Shown one piece after another: positions 33,086-46,600 of a DNA stretch of 64,000 nt. The translations under genes and the position numbers were made by a program. The stretch is taken from positions 37,517,507 through 37,581,506 of the forward strand of contig OX457046.1 of assembly GCA_949752735.1 (NCBI GenBank), written 5' to 3'. The DNA is from Lumbricus terrestris (Eukaryota; Annelida; Clitellata; Crassiclitellata; Lumbricidae). The notes under the pieces are model-generated. The model had not been told where the DNA came from. It searched no databases and saw nothing but the letters and a program-made list of their open reading frames with translations. Positions within the stretch are counted from its first letter, which is position 1. The number at the start of each line of letters is the position of its first letter.

Positions 33086-36000
33086 CGTTAGGACAGATTA
33101 GTAGCTTACGCTTGCCATTGTTGTATTTACATTCGCTGAGAAGAAGCTGCAGCAGAGATCAATGTTTAGCTGTGCCTGCGCCAGCGCCAGCTAGCGACTG
33201 AATGAAGAGCTAGCACTGCTGACGGGACAGTACTGTTGTTGCTGCTACACGAGGCTGTATATAATATAAATGCCAATCAGTTTCTTTTTGCAACAATATA
33301 TCTGATGATGATACTCTTAGCAAACAAACATTGTATGTCTGCTTTAGTCACATACATGTCAATTGAACAAGATCGCAAACTGACATCAGTTCAATCTGAA
33401 TAGTCTAATGTATCATAATAATGTCCTTTGTCCAAGCCTCCAAGGCCTTTGTTGTTGGTCATTTCGAAGCCAGTGTAGTTCTAAGATATGGGGCTACCCA
33501 TATATTGTCTGTGCAGGGAGGGTTCACCGGTTTTAGGTGATTTGCGTACTGGTGCGTACGGCGAGGACGGGGTCTCAACCAAATGTGCGCATGCAAAATA
33601 AATGTTTAATTATAATGTCCACATTAGAATATTAGCCTATTTGTAGCTCTGTGTTTTATCGAGGCATTTGATTAAATTAAAATTTATTAATTTCTATTCA
33701 CTTCTAAACAGTAAAACAAAATTGTTGACAAATTTTAGTTGTATAGCAGCCTAGCAAATATGATGTTTAAAAAAATAAGTTATTGCCTACGGTAAAATAC
33801 ATGTTTCATGGATGACCTTAGCTAATTAACTTTCGTAAGGGGGGCTGGTATAGAGAGTTTTATTTGTACATATGTATGGGGGGACAGGGACGAGGGGGTG
33901 TTTCACAAAATGTACGAGTTGTAGCAGTAGGAGGGAAGTTAAGTAGTATACGGATGGGTCTTTGCACACTATTGGACAGGCGAGGTTGAAGTCTTACATA
34001 TCAACGAGAATAACAACAGCAGCAGCAGAAATTCCACCACTGCTCGCACTCTGCCAGTGCCAGTCCAAAGCCTGGATAAAGGAGGAGGGCAACGCTAATG
34101 GTCTTTGTTATCAAACAGTGTCAGGGATAAACTGAATATATCTGATGATGATACTCTTAGCAAACAAACATTGTATGTCTGCTTTAGTCACATACATGTC
34201 AATTGAACAAGATCGCAAACTGACATCAGTTCAATCTGAATAGTCTAATGTATCATAATAATGTCCTTTGTCCAAGCCTCCAAGGCCTTTGTTGTTGGTC
34301 ATTTCGAAGCCAGTGTAGTTCTAAGATATGGGGCTACCCATATATTGTCTATGCAGGGAGGGTTCACCGGTTTTAGGTGATTTGCGTACTGGTGCGTACG
34401 GCGAGGACGGGGTCTCAACCAAATGTGCGCATGCAAAATAAATGTTTAATTATAATGTCCACATTAGAATATTAGCCTATTTGTAGCTCTGTGTTTTATC
34501 GAGGCATTTGATTAAATTAAAATTTATTAATTTCTATTCACTTCTAAACAGTAAAACAAAATTGTTGACAAATTTTAGTTGTATAGCAGCCTAGCAAATA
34601 TGATGTTTAAAAAAATAAGTTATTGCCTACGGTAAAATACATGTTTCATGGATGACCTTAGCTAATTAACTTTCGTAAGGGGGGCTGGTATAGAGAGTTT
34701 TATTTGTACATATGTATGGGGGGACAGGGACGAGGGGGTGTTTCACAAAATGTACGAGTTGTAGCAGTAGGAGGGAAGTTAAGTAGTATACGGATGGGTC
34801 TTTGCACACTATTGGACAGGCGAGGTTGAAGTCTTACATATCAACGAGAATAACAACAGCAGCAGCAGAAATTCCACCACTGCTCGCACTCTGCCAGTGC
34901 CAGTCCAAAGCCTGGATAAAGGAGGAGGGCAACGCTAATGGTCTTTGTTATCAAACAGTGTCAGGGATAAACTGAATATATCTGATGATGATACTCTTAG
35001 CAAACAAACATTGTATGTCTGCTTTAGTCACATACATGTCAATTGAACAAGATCGCAAACTGACATCAGTTCAATCTGAATAGTCTAATGTATCATAATA
35101 ATGTCCTTTGTCCAAGCCTCCAAGGCCTTTGTTGTTGGTCATTTCGAAGCCAGTGTAGTTCTAAGATATGGGGCTACCCATATATTGTCTATGCAGGGAG
35201 GGTTCACCGGTTTTAGGTGATTTGCGTACTGGTGCGTACGGCGAGGACGGGGTCTCAACCAAATGTGCGCATGCAAAATAAATGTTTAATTATAATGTCC
35301 ACATTAGAATATTAGCCTATTTGTAGCTCTGTGTTTTATCGAGGCATTTGATTAAATTAAAATTTATTAATTTCTATTCACTTCTAAACAGTAAAACAAA
35401 ATTGTTGACAAATTTTAGTTGTATAGCAGCCTAGCAAATATGATGTTTAAAAAAATAAGTTATTGCCTACGGTAAAATACATGTTTCATGGATGACCTTA
35501 GCTAATTAACTTTCGTAAGGGGGGCTGGTATAGAGAGTTTTATTTGTACATATGTATGGGGGGACAGGGACGAGGGGGTGTTTCACAAAATGTACGAGTT
35601 GTAGCAGTAGGAGGGAAGTTAAGTAGTATACGGATGGGTCTTTGCACACTATTGGACAGGCGAGGTTGAAGTCTTACATATCAACGAGAATAACAACAGC
35701 AGCAGCAGAAATTCCACCACTGCTCGCACTCTGCCAGTGCCAGTCCAAAGCCTGGATAAAGGAGGAGGGCAACGCTAATGGTCTTTGTTATCAAACAGTG
35801 TCAGGGATAAACTGAAACTTCAACAAGCAGCAGCAGACTGAGGATTATGTAATGCAGCTGGCCTCACATTAAAGCATTGAACGCTTGAGTTGGTTTTGTT
35901 CCATCACATCTGGGGCCGTCACGCATCAGTGACTAAACAATAAGTACAAAAGATCCAATAGAGCCATAGGGCTATATAGAAAACAAGCAGAAAAGTCACA

Positions 36001-37597
36001 ATGGCTTTCTTATTTCGAGAATGTTTTGAGACTTACTGACTGCAAGATAGACTGGTGGTCAGAGGCAGGGCTGATGAGAGAGGCAGGGCGCATATACCCC
36101 AGAGGGCCTGGCGACTTTTAGGGGCCCTGGGCTAGGTAGATTTATGCCTGTTTAATTATGATATTACAGAGAATTAACTATATAAAATCTGTTTAAGCTT
36201 CAAATTATCAACTGATTAAAACTGATCATAATTGTTGTATTTAATGAAAGTATAAAAATCATAGTTCGTACCACAGAACTTTGTAAAAAACGTTTTCTTC
36301 GGTTTTTATTCTCTCCCGAAAAGTGTCGCTTTTTTAATTTTTTTAATTTTATTTTTCGCATAGTTTTTCCGTTTTCAATTTTTTTATGTAACATTATTTA
36401 TTTACTTTTCATTTATTATTTTCCTTAATTTCATTTTTCTGATATTCTGAACTTTTTCACCGTACTCTCAAGGATTCAGCTAACTAGAGTGTCATTACGT
36501 AATTGTTTAAGTCATCATAATTTTTTTATCGGCCCTAGTCGGAGGTCTGTGGGTTTAAATCCTACGGGGATGGGATGATTATGCTGCTTCAGCGGGTGAC
36601 ATGTATGAAAGGAATGCAGCTATGAAGTGTGGACTCTAGGTGTGTATATATAGCTATTGGGGAACTCAGCTGGTGAGGAAGAGGACTGATTGCCAGTCTT
36701 TGAATGCATGCCGTTAATGCTCAGCTTTTGTCATCAAGACTGTCTTGAATGTCGCGTTAGTTGGTCTTGTGAACGAGTGACAGGAGGAGACTGATGGAAA
36801 GAAACATTCAGCTTATGTTCGAATACATCCTGAATTTTGTTTAAAGAGAAAAATCTGATGAAAAGCTCACACACACACACATGCACACACGCACATGCAT
36901 AGAGTTAGATGGACACTTGCATGTAAGACTGCGCGACATATACATGCGTACAGACACGCAGACGGACATGCACACACACAGAGATGGACAGAAGCATAGA
37001 GACGGACTGACATAATGACAGTTTGATTGATCGATACATACATACATGCATGCATACATGCATACATACATGCATGCATACATAGTACCAAATACATAAT
37101 ACCAAAATTAATAACTTGATATGTTGGAAACATATTCTTGGTTCAATTCTCTACATATTTGGAAAATTTTAGTATGATTAATTATCAGGCATTAGAGATA
37201 TATGAAAAACAGTTTGGCTTACTTTTTATTGAACCATGGTGTATGTAATTATATATTACATATATTTTTGTACATACAGTACTACAATAAATATGATATA
37301 TGTATGTATTTTTATTTGTGTATATTGTGTGCGTAGTGTATAATATGTTTGTATTAAACACTACTAACAATGTATCTATTTTTGAATGTAGCCATATGTA
37401 TATTTTTATGTTGCTCCTATGAAGTGCCACTCTGTGAAGCATTGGCACATATTATGGTTTGCTATCTGGCTTAACATTTTAATCTCGAGTGTGAATGAAT
37501 GGTTGATAGGTTTTTTGTGTGACGTGTTTGTCGATGATATGCTTCGCTTACCATCTTCAAGCTGATCAGGGTTTTCATAACTTTATCATCGTCGTCG

Positions 37598-37687
<90 letters not shown>

Positions 37688-40600
37688 ATTAACATCACCA
37701 CCACAACCACCACCATTTACTACCAGCACAACTATAATCATCATCATGATCATCGTCATCATCATAATCATCGTCATCATAGTCATCGTCATCTTCATCA
37801 TCGCTGTTGATTGAAATGGTGGTTGGTCAATTGCCAATATCTACGAGTCATCATCATAGATTGCAATCTGTTGTGTTGGAAAGCATAATATCAGTTTGGC
37901 CGTTGTTTATGAATGATCGCCTCATCGCCTTTGTTCTGTTTATCAGTCTTGTATCTCTGTAGCTTTGAAGTTGCTGCATGTACATGTAAACGTACAGATA
38001 AATATACATTTATACGTTGACACATGCACACGCACTCATACACACACACGCGGTGGTGTAGTGGTGGCGTCGTTGCCTTGAAGCCGGAAGGTTCGAGGTT
38101 CGAATCCACCTCGCTGCGTAAGGACCTTGGGCTAGTCCTTCACTCGCAATTGCTCAGCGCTTCGGCGTGAAACTCCGATGCAGTGTCCGCTCTTTATTCG
38201 GGAGCGCCTCTGAGTAGAGATAGCTTGAATGGGCGCTATAACAAGTGCACATACAAACAAACAAACAATACACACATGCATGCACGTGCATACACACATG
38301 CATGCATGCATGCACACAGTACACAAGTACACTTGTATTCACACCCATGCTGCTGTCCCATTTACTTTACTCTTGTGGGTTTTATCATCGCAGGTACTTG
38401 AACGCCTACGAGAGGCTTCATCACTTCGGCCAGGACCCAGACAGTCGCGAGGACACGACGGACCTAGATGACCTGCCTTCATCTCGAAAGAAGACTGTCG
38501 GACCGGTCGGCGGTGTCGCGGTGACGTACAACTACCAGCAGCACAACATACATGGTAAAGTGGTAGAGCTGTACCACATCCAATTCCATTCAATTTTTTC
38601 TTGAGCCAATAGATTGGGAAAGAACTGATTAATATTATTTGTGATTGTGAAGGTGAGACCCAGAAAGGATGTACAATTCTGCTTATAGAGCCGCTAAATA
38701 ATTATGTAAAATAAAATAAAGCACATTAATTTTAGCGCATGACATCTACTTCGTACAATTACAGGGGCACAATGGTATTGGAAAAACCTTTTTAATTGAA
38801 GATAAATGACAACCTAACTAGCACTTAACTTATACGCCCCCTCCGCCCAATGAATAAAATGTAAGTAAATTTGAGTATTTGTTGGATTGTATGAAGATGC
38901 AGGTTTTTCTTGAAGATTCGAATACCATGTAAAATGACAAGTAGATAAGGGGATGCTGTACGTATGCGTACGAGTGTAGTTGTGTGAGTGTTGATGTGGG
39001 TTTGTTGGTGTACAATGCTTTGTTTCTATGTGCACTTGTTATAGCGCCCCTTCAAGCACTCTACTCAGAGGCGCTACCGACTGCAGAGCGGACACTGCAT
39101 CAGAGTTTCACGCCGAAGCGCTGAGCAATTGCGAGTGACGGACTTGCCCAAGGTCCCTACGCAGCGACTTGAGGTGGATTCGAACCTCGAACCTTCCGGC
39201 TTCAAGGCAACGACGTTACCACTACACCACCACGCCCCACAACGTACATGCCTATATAGAAGTTTGATTGTGTGTGTGTGTGTTAGCAAGCACTGACACC
39301 ATCTGACATTGACTTTGAGTAGATGAGTTTACAAGCAACATTTATTTATTTATTTTTTTAAAATTTATTTTTATTGTTTCAGAGTCAACTCGAGAGTTGC
39401 TCGGTCTGCCGAAGGACGTTGGCCGGCCGAGCGAGTACGCCAACCTCGAGCGGTCGCTAATGTCGGGGTTGCCAAACGAGGTTGACTTCGCCGTCAACAT
39501 TTGCCTCTTGTTGTCGACGGAGGGCAAGCACACGCTGAAGGGCAGCAAAGGACTTCGTATCGTTGAGCTTCTTCTCTCGCAAGTCGGAATCTGTAAAGAA
39601 TGTAGGCTTTGCTGTGCATCGGAATCTACGTAAAATCATGGGCGGAGACCTGGGTGGAGACTTGGGTGGGGTCGGAAAGACGCGCAAGACTTTTTGGACG
39701 GACGAGTGGCTGACGACCTTTTTTTAGTCGGTCGGGCGAAATCTCGAAAAATATTCTATTTTCGCCCCCCGAGGTCTCCGCCCTTGCGTAAAATCGGCAT
39801 TGTATTAATAGAAGACTGTTACTGTAAATTGTCTTTGGGAGGCATATAGCAGAACTTCAGAAGCACCTGATGCTTTGAGTTAATTTTCTGTCAAGACAAT
39901 TTGGTAACATGGCCATTCTTTCGTTCAGTCATTCATTCATTCTAGGACTTACAAAGCGCCCGCCCCTTCACGAATCTACTCGGAACCACTCCCAACCCAA
40001 CCACGACAAATAAACAAAGACTTGGTAGGTTTGTGAAACAAAGTTTGCTTGGTCAGATGTAATAACTCGGATTTGAAGGCTGCTCATTCCTCATTCCAGA
40101 TGGATGGCCCTACAACTGAGACAGCTGCCCGGTTTCTAAGCGAACCCATGGAATTAGGCATTGCCCTTAAACCAGGGGTTCTCAAACTTTATTTTTGTTG
40201 TACCCCCAAGTAAAAATATCGAATGATGGCGTACCCCCAGCAAACTCAGATCAGAAACAAAATGCCATTGCGATGTTCTCTGGCAGTGACAACTAAAAGT
40301 CCATTCAATAATTGGCGACATCGTTTACTAGGCTAAGTCTAAGCCTAAGCCTCTAAAAAAGGGAGGAAAATCTAGTTTTGAATCATATAATCTTATCAAC
40401 AATTTAAAATGAAAAATTGTTCTATAACCCCTGTAAGAAAGAGGAAAGAGTCAACATAATAGTGCTGTGAGCTTGTTCAGACTAGCACAGATTTACAATA
40501 TCTGGTTTAATATTTTGTCAATTTCAAACGCAAATTTACCCCATGTTTGTTTTTGATAGCAAGAATAGTTAAGAGTTTCACCCAGATATGACGTGCTGAA

Positions 40601-43600
40601 AGGAATCACAAAATTTAAAGCTCAACCAAAAATTAATCATTTTGACAATTCAGCTCTCTGCTATTTGAGCTGTATATTATATAGTCTGAGCTATACTGGC
40701 TTTGGTACTTTCAACCATTTATACATTAGGCCTATTTGTTACAAAATTATAGTAATAGGCCTAAACATATAGGCTAAATAATAGTAAATATGTTGCATGC
40801 ACTGCATTGTATGAGTGTCTAATAATATGCTGTGTAAGAAAGAAATGACGATGCTGTTATATGGTGCAACGCTAAAAATCACTGCTATATTCAAAGAAAT
40901 ATGGACACAAAGTCCATAAACTCAAAGAAAATTTATATTTCTGGAAATTTTCGCGTACCCCTTACCGGGGCCTGGCGTACCCCTGGGGGTACGCGTACCA
41001 CAGTTTGAGAACCCCTGCCTTAAACCTCTTTTGGAGGCCGTGTCCTTAACTTCATTACAGCAGAATTAATTTTATTTAAGGTTTTTTTACAATGCGTCTG
41101 TTAGGTGCTACTATATTTATGTACGCACCCAGTGAATCAACGTTATTGTCGACATTTTCCACTTCTATTTTGAACTAAATGCACGTGGTGTGAAATCTGT
41201 GATCCTGATTTGAGAATGATTCCTCAGCAAGTCAGAATATTTCCTTTGTTCTTTTCTCAAATAGGAATGTCTTGTTTTCTTTTGTCTTTTAGCTGAATTG
41301 GCGCTCATTTGGCTGATTTCCGAGAGCAGGCTTAACTTTCTTAGGGTAAGTTTTTTTTCTGTGTTGAATTGATAAAATTTAGTCGACCGTTATATGTGCT
41401 GGTACGTTTTTTGTTTGGAAGTTGCATCTCAAGTCATGCATTGCATCCTTTTATGAAAAGCTTAAACATCTTATGCTTTTGAGTCGTGAAATCTAAGATC
41501 TGACGGAAGTTAATAATTAATGGCTTTTTCACAAACCAGTTTTTTATTGTAGAAATCCGGTTTGAAACCGGTTTCTGTTTTCTGAATTGACCCTATAGAA
41601 ATATCACAAATTTTCAGCTTGCAGTTAAACAAAGATGGCGGCCGTCTGAATTTGTCAACTTGTTTCAGCCTTGGAGCTGGAAGGTCCCAGGTTCGAATCC
41701 AGTCAATCCACCTCAAACCGCTGCGTAGGGATCCTGAGCAAGTCCTTCACTCGCAATTGCTCATGCTCTTCGGCGTGATACTCCGATGCAGTGTCCGCAC
41801 TGTAGTTGGGAGCGCCTCTGAGTAGAAAGCTTGAAGGGGTGCTATAACAAGTGCACATACAAACAATACAATAATGCACCTATTCCAAGATGTAAAGGCA
41901 TTGCTTTAGATAGCTGCTGCGGCATCGAAAACAAATGGAAGTTTTCCAAACCAAGAACTTAGTAAGAAGCTAGGGACCGTGTGCTCTTTAGTTAGAATGT
42001 TATGTTTAGCTTCACACCTACACGTTTGTTTCTGCAAATTATTGGTTGCTTCATTGTGATTTTGATTGCTTGATTGTGATTTTGATTGCTTGATTGGGAT
42101 TCTGATGGCTTGATTGGGATTTTGATTGCTTGATTGGGATTTTGATTGCTTGATTGGGATTCTGATTGCTTGATTGGAATTTTGATTGCTTGATTGGAAT
42201 TTTGATAGCTTGTTTGGGATTTTGATTGCTTAATTGGAATTTTGATTGCTTGATTGGGATTTTGATTGCTTGATTGTGATTTTGATAGCTTGTTTGGGAT
42301 TTTGATTGCTTAATTGGAATTTTGATTGCTTGATTGGAATTTTGATAGCTTGTTTGGGATTTTGATTGCTTAATTGGAATTTTGATTGCTTGATTGGGAT
42401 TTTGATTGCTTGATTGTGATTTTGATAGCTTGTTTGGGATTTTGATTGCTTAATTAGAATTTTGTTTGCTTGATTGGAATTTTGATTGCTTGATTGGAAT
42501 TTTGATTGCTCTGACGTGGTTTTCTTTCCAGTTTTGGAACGAAAGCGTTGAAGATCAATCGGTGAAGGAGTTGGTTTGTCCAGAATGTCTACTCATCGAC
42601 AAAGGTTTCTAGATCACTTGTCTACTTCTTTCAGATAGTTTGAACTTGTTTTGGATGAGTGAAATTTGTTTTAGATGACTGAAACTTGTTTTTAGATGAA
42701 CGAAACTTACTTGTTTAGATGATTGAAACTTGTTTAGATGATTGAAACTTGTTTAGATGACTGAAACTTGTTTCAGATGACCGATATTGAACTAAAGATG
42801 ACTGAAACTTGTTTCAGATGACTGAAACTTGTTTCAGATGACCGAAACTGAACTAAAGATGACTGAAACTTGTTTCAGATGGCTAGACGGTTGAAATAGA
42901 TTTTAAGATGTGTTTTCAGATACACATTAAATGTTTTCACGTCTTTACGGATTGCTGTTGCGTTTACCCGCAAAAATGGAAATAACTGAGGCAGCAATGT
43001 GATAAATTTAAGAGAATTGGATTATATGAATTTCATGCGTAAATTTTTGGTAAGTTCATGTATGAAAATGTTAAACGGAAGCTAATAAAATGCCACGTCG
43101 CAATAGAATATTATTTTCAGAGCATGCCCATAAAATTTTAAGTTGCAGTTACAGAAAAAAATTGTGCAGTCTGTGTCTGTACATGGGTTCTGCTTAGAAA
43201 TGATTTCTTCTGTCTGAGGATTTTTTTAATGCTGGAAAATCTGAGAGGTGTGATTTTGAATTTGCAGTGGAAGAATACCGGCTGGAGAATGGAATGGTCG
43301 ACGATGACGTTGACATGTCGTCGGTTTTAAATCTCGGACGAGGTTTCGGCATGGAAGACCACGAAGCCCAGAGGGTCATTCAGGTTAGCACGCTTGCTTG
43401 TAGGCACCTTTACGTTTTATGTTACTTATTTAGAAAATTTTATATGGCACCTATTCAAGGTAGGCTGCGTAGAAGCGCTTCGGGCCTAACCACAGCTAAA
43501 TAGGACAGTTTTGAGATTATAGGGGAACAGAGTGGAGTGACCCCCAGGCAATAAGTGCTGAGTAACTTGGAGGTCATTCCAGGTTGTAGGATCAGCTACC

Positions 43601-46600
43601 AAAGAATGAATGGCGCTGTTGGAAAGCAGTCTGCCCGTGGGAACCAGAAGTTCAGCTTGGTCTCTGACCCATGGTGGAACAACAGAGTTCTCACAGATAT
43701 TGGGGTGTATTGGGGTGGGGGGGTGTCCCTCAATGCACTGCCTTATTAATGCACAGACTCTGTAGGTAGTCGACTGGGGGAAAAGGGAGCCAATGCAAGA
43801 CATCCTGCATATAACATTAAGACATGACCAAATTTTGGGATATAGCCGCAGTCGTGCTGCAGTGCGCAGGACCCATTATTATTTTCCGTACCTGTTGGAT
43901 TGTTGTTTTTATCGGACGTAATGTGTTTTTCGTATTTACTTGCAGTTGGCCGTCATCACACGCAACCTCTCGTTTGAAGAAGAGAATCTGGAACCATTTG
44001 CCTCTAGTCTGATGGTTTTAAGGTCTGTGCGAAAAATACATTTAAATCTGGTTTTTTTCTGTTTTCAAGCATGTGTGAACATGAATATGAATGTACTGTC
44101 TCAAGTCATTGTCACTTAATGTTTGTACAGCTTTGTCAACTCCGTGACTGCCTCCTGACTAACTTCCTTTTGTTGGCTGAGACTGCTAGTCTGATTGCCC
44201 ATTGTCTCAAACACTCTCTACGTTTATGTTTGGTAACTTTACTGGGTCCTTTAATGTGCTTGCGTACAATTTAGCATCCTCATTCTGATCCTCAATGCTC
44301 AGCGGGTCTTGTCCCAAATATCCAGTTGACCTAGTACTTGATCTTCACTCAACTTCCTTCAGCTGTTCACTTCGTTCAACCAACAATTTGACCTCCTGGC
44401 TTCTCGCTCTAGTCTCGATAATTTGCCTAAATTGTACGTCTTTTTCGAATACGCTATCTCCTTCTGTACTCTCGTCCTTTCTTTCTAGCAGTCCTTCCTT
44501 TGCTCTTCTCAAACCCTCTTTCTTCTCACGGTTCTATTCACATTTGTAGCGCTTCTGAACGTTTCACCATAACAGAGACCTGTGCTTTATGAATGCTCAA
44601 ATACAATGTTAGATATTCCTTTTTTTGTCTGAGAACGATCTTACACTGCATTCCTCGTGTTTTTCTTTAGATTCATCATGTTATGCGCTTACAACAAACA
44701 TGGTTGCATTCGTCAGCTGGCGCTTGATACGATGGCAAACGTCGCAATAAAGGTAATTAATTATAATTAATTAAAAATTTTATTTGAAATTTTTATGAAG
44801 TCTGTGTTGATGGTGGTGATGATCATGTTGATGTTTTTACTTAATGGTGATGAGGAGATTCTCACAAATGGTGATTGCTGGTTCATTGTGGTTTCTGAAT
44901 GAAGTGCCAAGTGGATTTGTATGGCGCCCCTTCAGGGGTACTACTCAGGAGTGCTCCCAACCCAATCTCGTCGGAAGACGGCGGTTTTACGAGTGCGATA
45001 GAACGTGTAGTTCTGGAAATGGAGATGATTTTGTTTTCGTTTGGTGATTAAGACTGGTTTTTGGTTTGTTTTGATGATTGAGCCAGTGATGTTTTTGGTG
45101 TTGATGATTAAGAGAGTGATTTTGGTTTAATGTTGATTATTAAGACTTGTTTTGGTTTGGCATTGATGATTAAAAGTGATTTCGTTTTGTGTTGATAATT
45201 AAGACAGTGATTTTCGTTTTGGGTTGATGATTAAGACAGTGATTTCTGTTTTGTGTTAATGATTAAGACTGATTTTCGGTTTGTATTGATGATTAAGACG
45301 GATGTTTTGCCATTGCCGGCACTGCTAGTTGTTATTGGTGACTTATATCTTGATAGGTGACATGTTCTGTTGATAACCCTTGCGATGCATCTGATTTTAC
45401 ACACATGAATAGATTGATATATTGTTTCTACACAAGATGAACGTCGAACCGGTCGACTGTGGAATGACTCTTCTCGTCCTCAAAACCGTCTCATCATGTC
45501 TCCTCTCGTGGGACAAGTTTCAAGTCGTCAGCGGTTAGTTGGCTAAGATTCTCTGCTCAGTTTATGTATAATTATTATAATTATTATTACTATTGTTATT
45601 ATTATAATTGTTATTATTGTTATTATTTGTCAGCCGCAGCGGAAGATGCAGAAGATCCATGTGCTTATATGGATTCATCGTATATAGTATCACTTTGTAA
45701 CGCGATTCGACATAACTTGACCTAAATGTGACCCATTGGCACAAACCAATCTTAAGTCAAGGTTTTAATTTTCAAATAGAATGCACTATTTTAAAGATAA
45801 ACTCATCCTATGTTTACACTGATGGTTGCGTTTACAGTGATGTTTATGTTTACGGTAATGGTTGTGTTTACGGTAATGTTTACATTTACGTTGATGTTTG
45901 TGTTGACAGCATTGGAGACGTTAAGTCGACTTTGTCAGATGGAGTTGAATGAGGAAGCGATCTGTTGTCAGTTGGATGATTCCATCTACGATCAACTCAT
46001 TCGACTGCTCACCATCCAGGATCTTCAGCTCATTGTCTCCGCTCTCGAGACCATCTATCAACTGTCGGAAATTGGAACGGTCACGAGTAATCGCATCGCA
46101 CAAGTCAGCGCCGCAGTCGGTCAGTCTTCGTTTGATTTTTGACCTTTTGCTTGTTAGCATTAGCTTTTGCTTATTAACCTTACCTTTTGTTTTTGACTTT
46201 ACCTTTTGCTTATTAACATTACCTTTTGCTTTTAATATTACCTTTGCTTTTGGCTTTACATTTTGCTTTTAATATTACCTTTTGCTTTTAATATTACCTT
46301 TTGCTTTTGACTTTACCTTTTGATTTTAACTCTACCATGTGCTTTTAACTCTACCTTTTGCTTACTTCAAATGCGTTTTGCTTGTTAACCTTACCTCTTA
46401 CTTTTTAAGCTTGACTTTTGCTCTTACTTTTTTACGTTAAAATTAAACTTATAGTTACCAAGGTGCTTATAGGGTTTTCCTTTGGTTCCTTTTGTTTTAA
46501 TCTGATTGATATTATATTAGATATGCTCAATGTTCCCTGTGGTCATTATTGACTTACATTTTGTTTTGTTTTGGCATGCTGCTGAAAGTTTTTGAGCTAT

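Noticed and set aside
37471..37716. Poly-Asp frame
   Set aside because: ATC trinucleotide repeat on the other strand.
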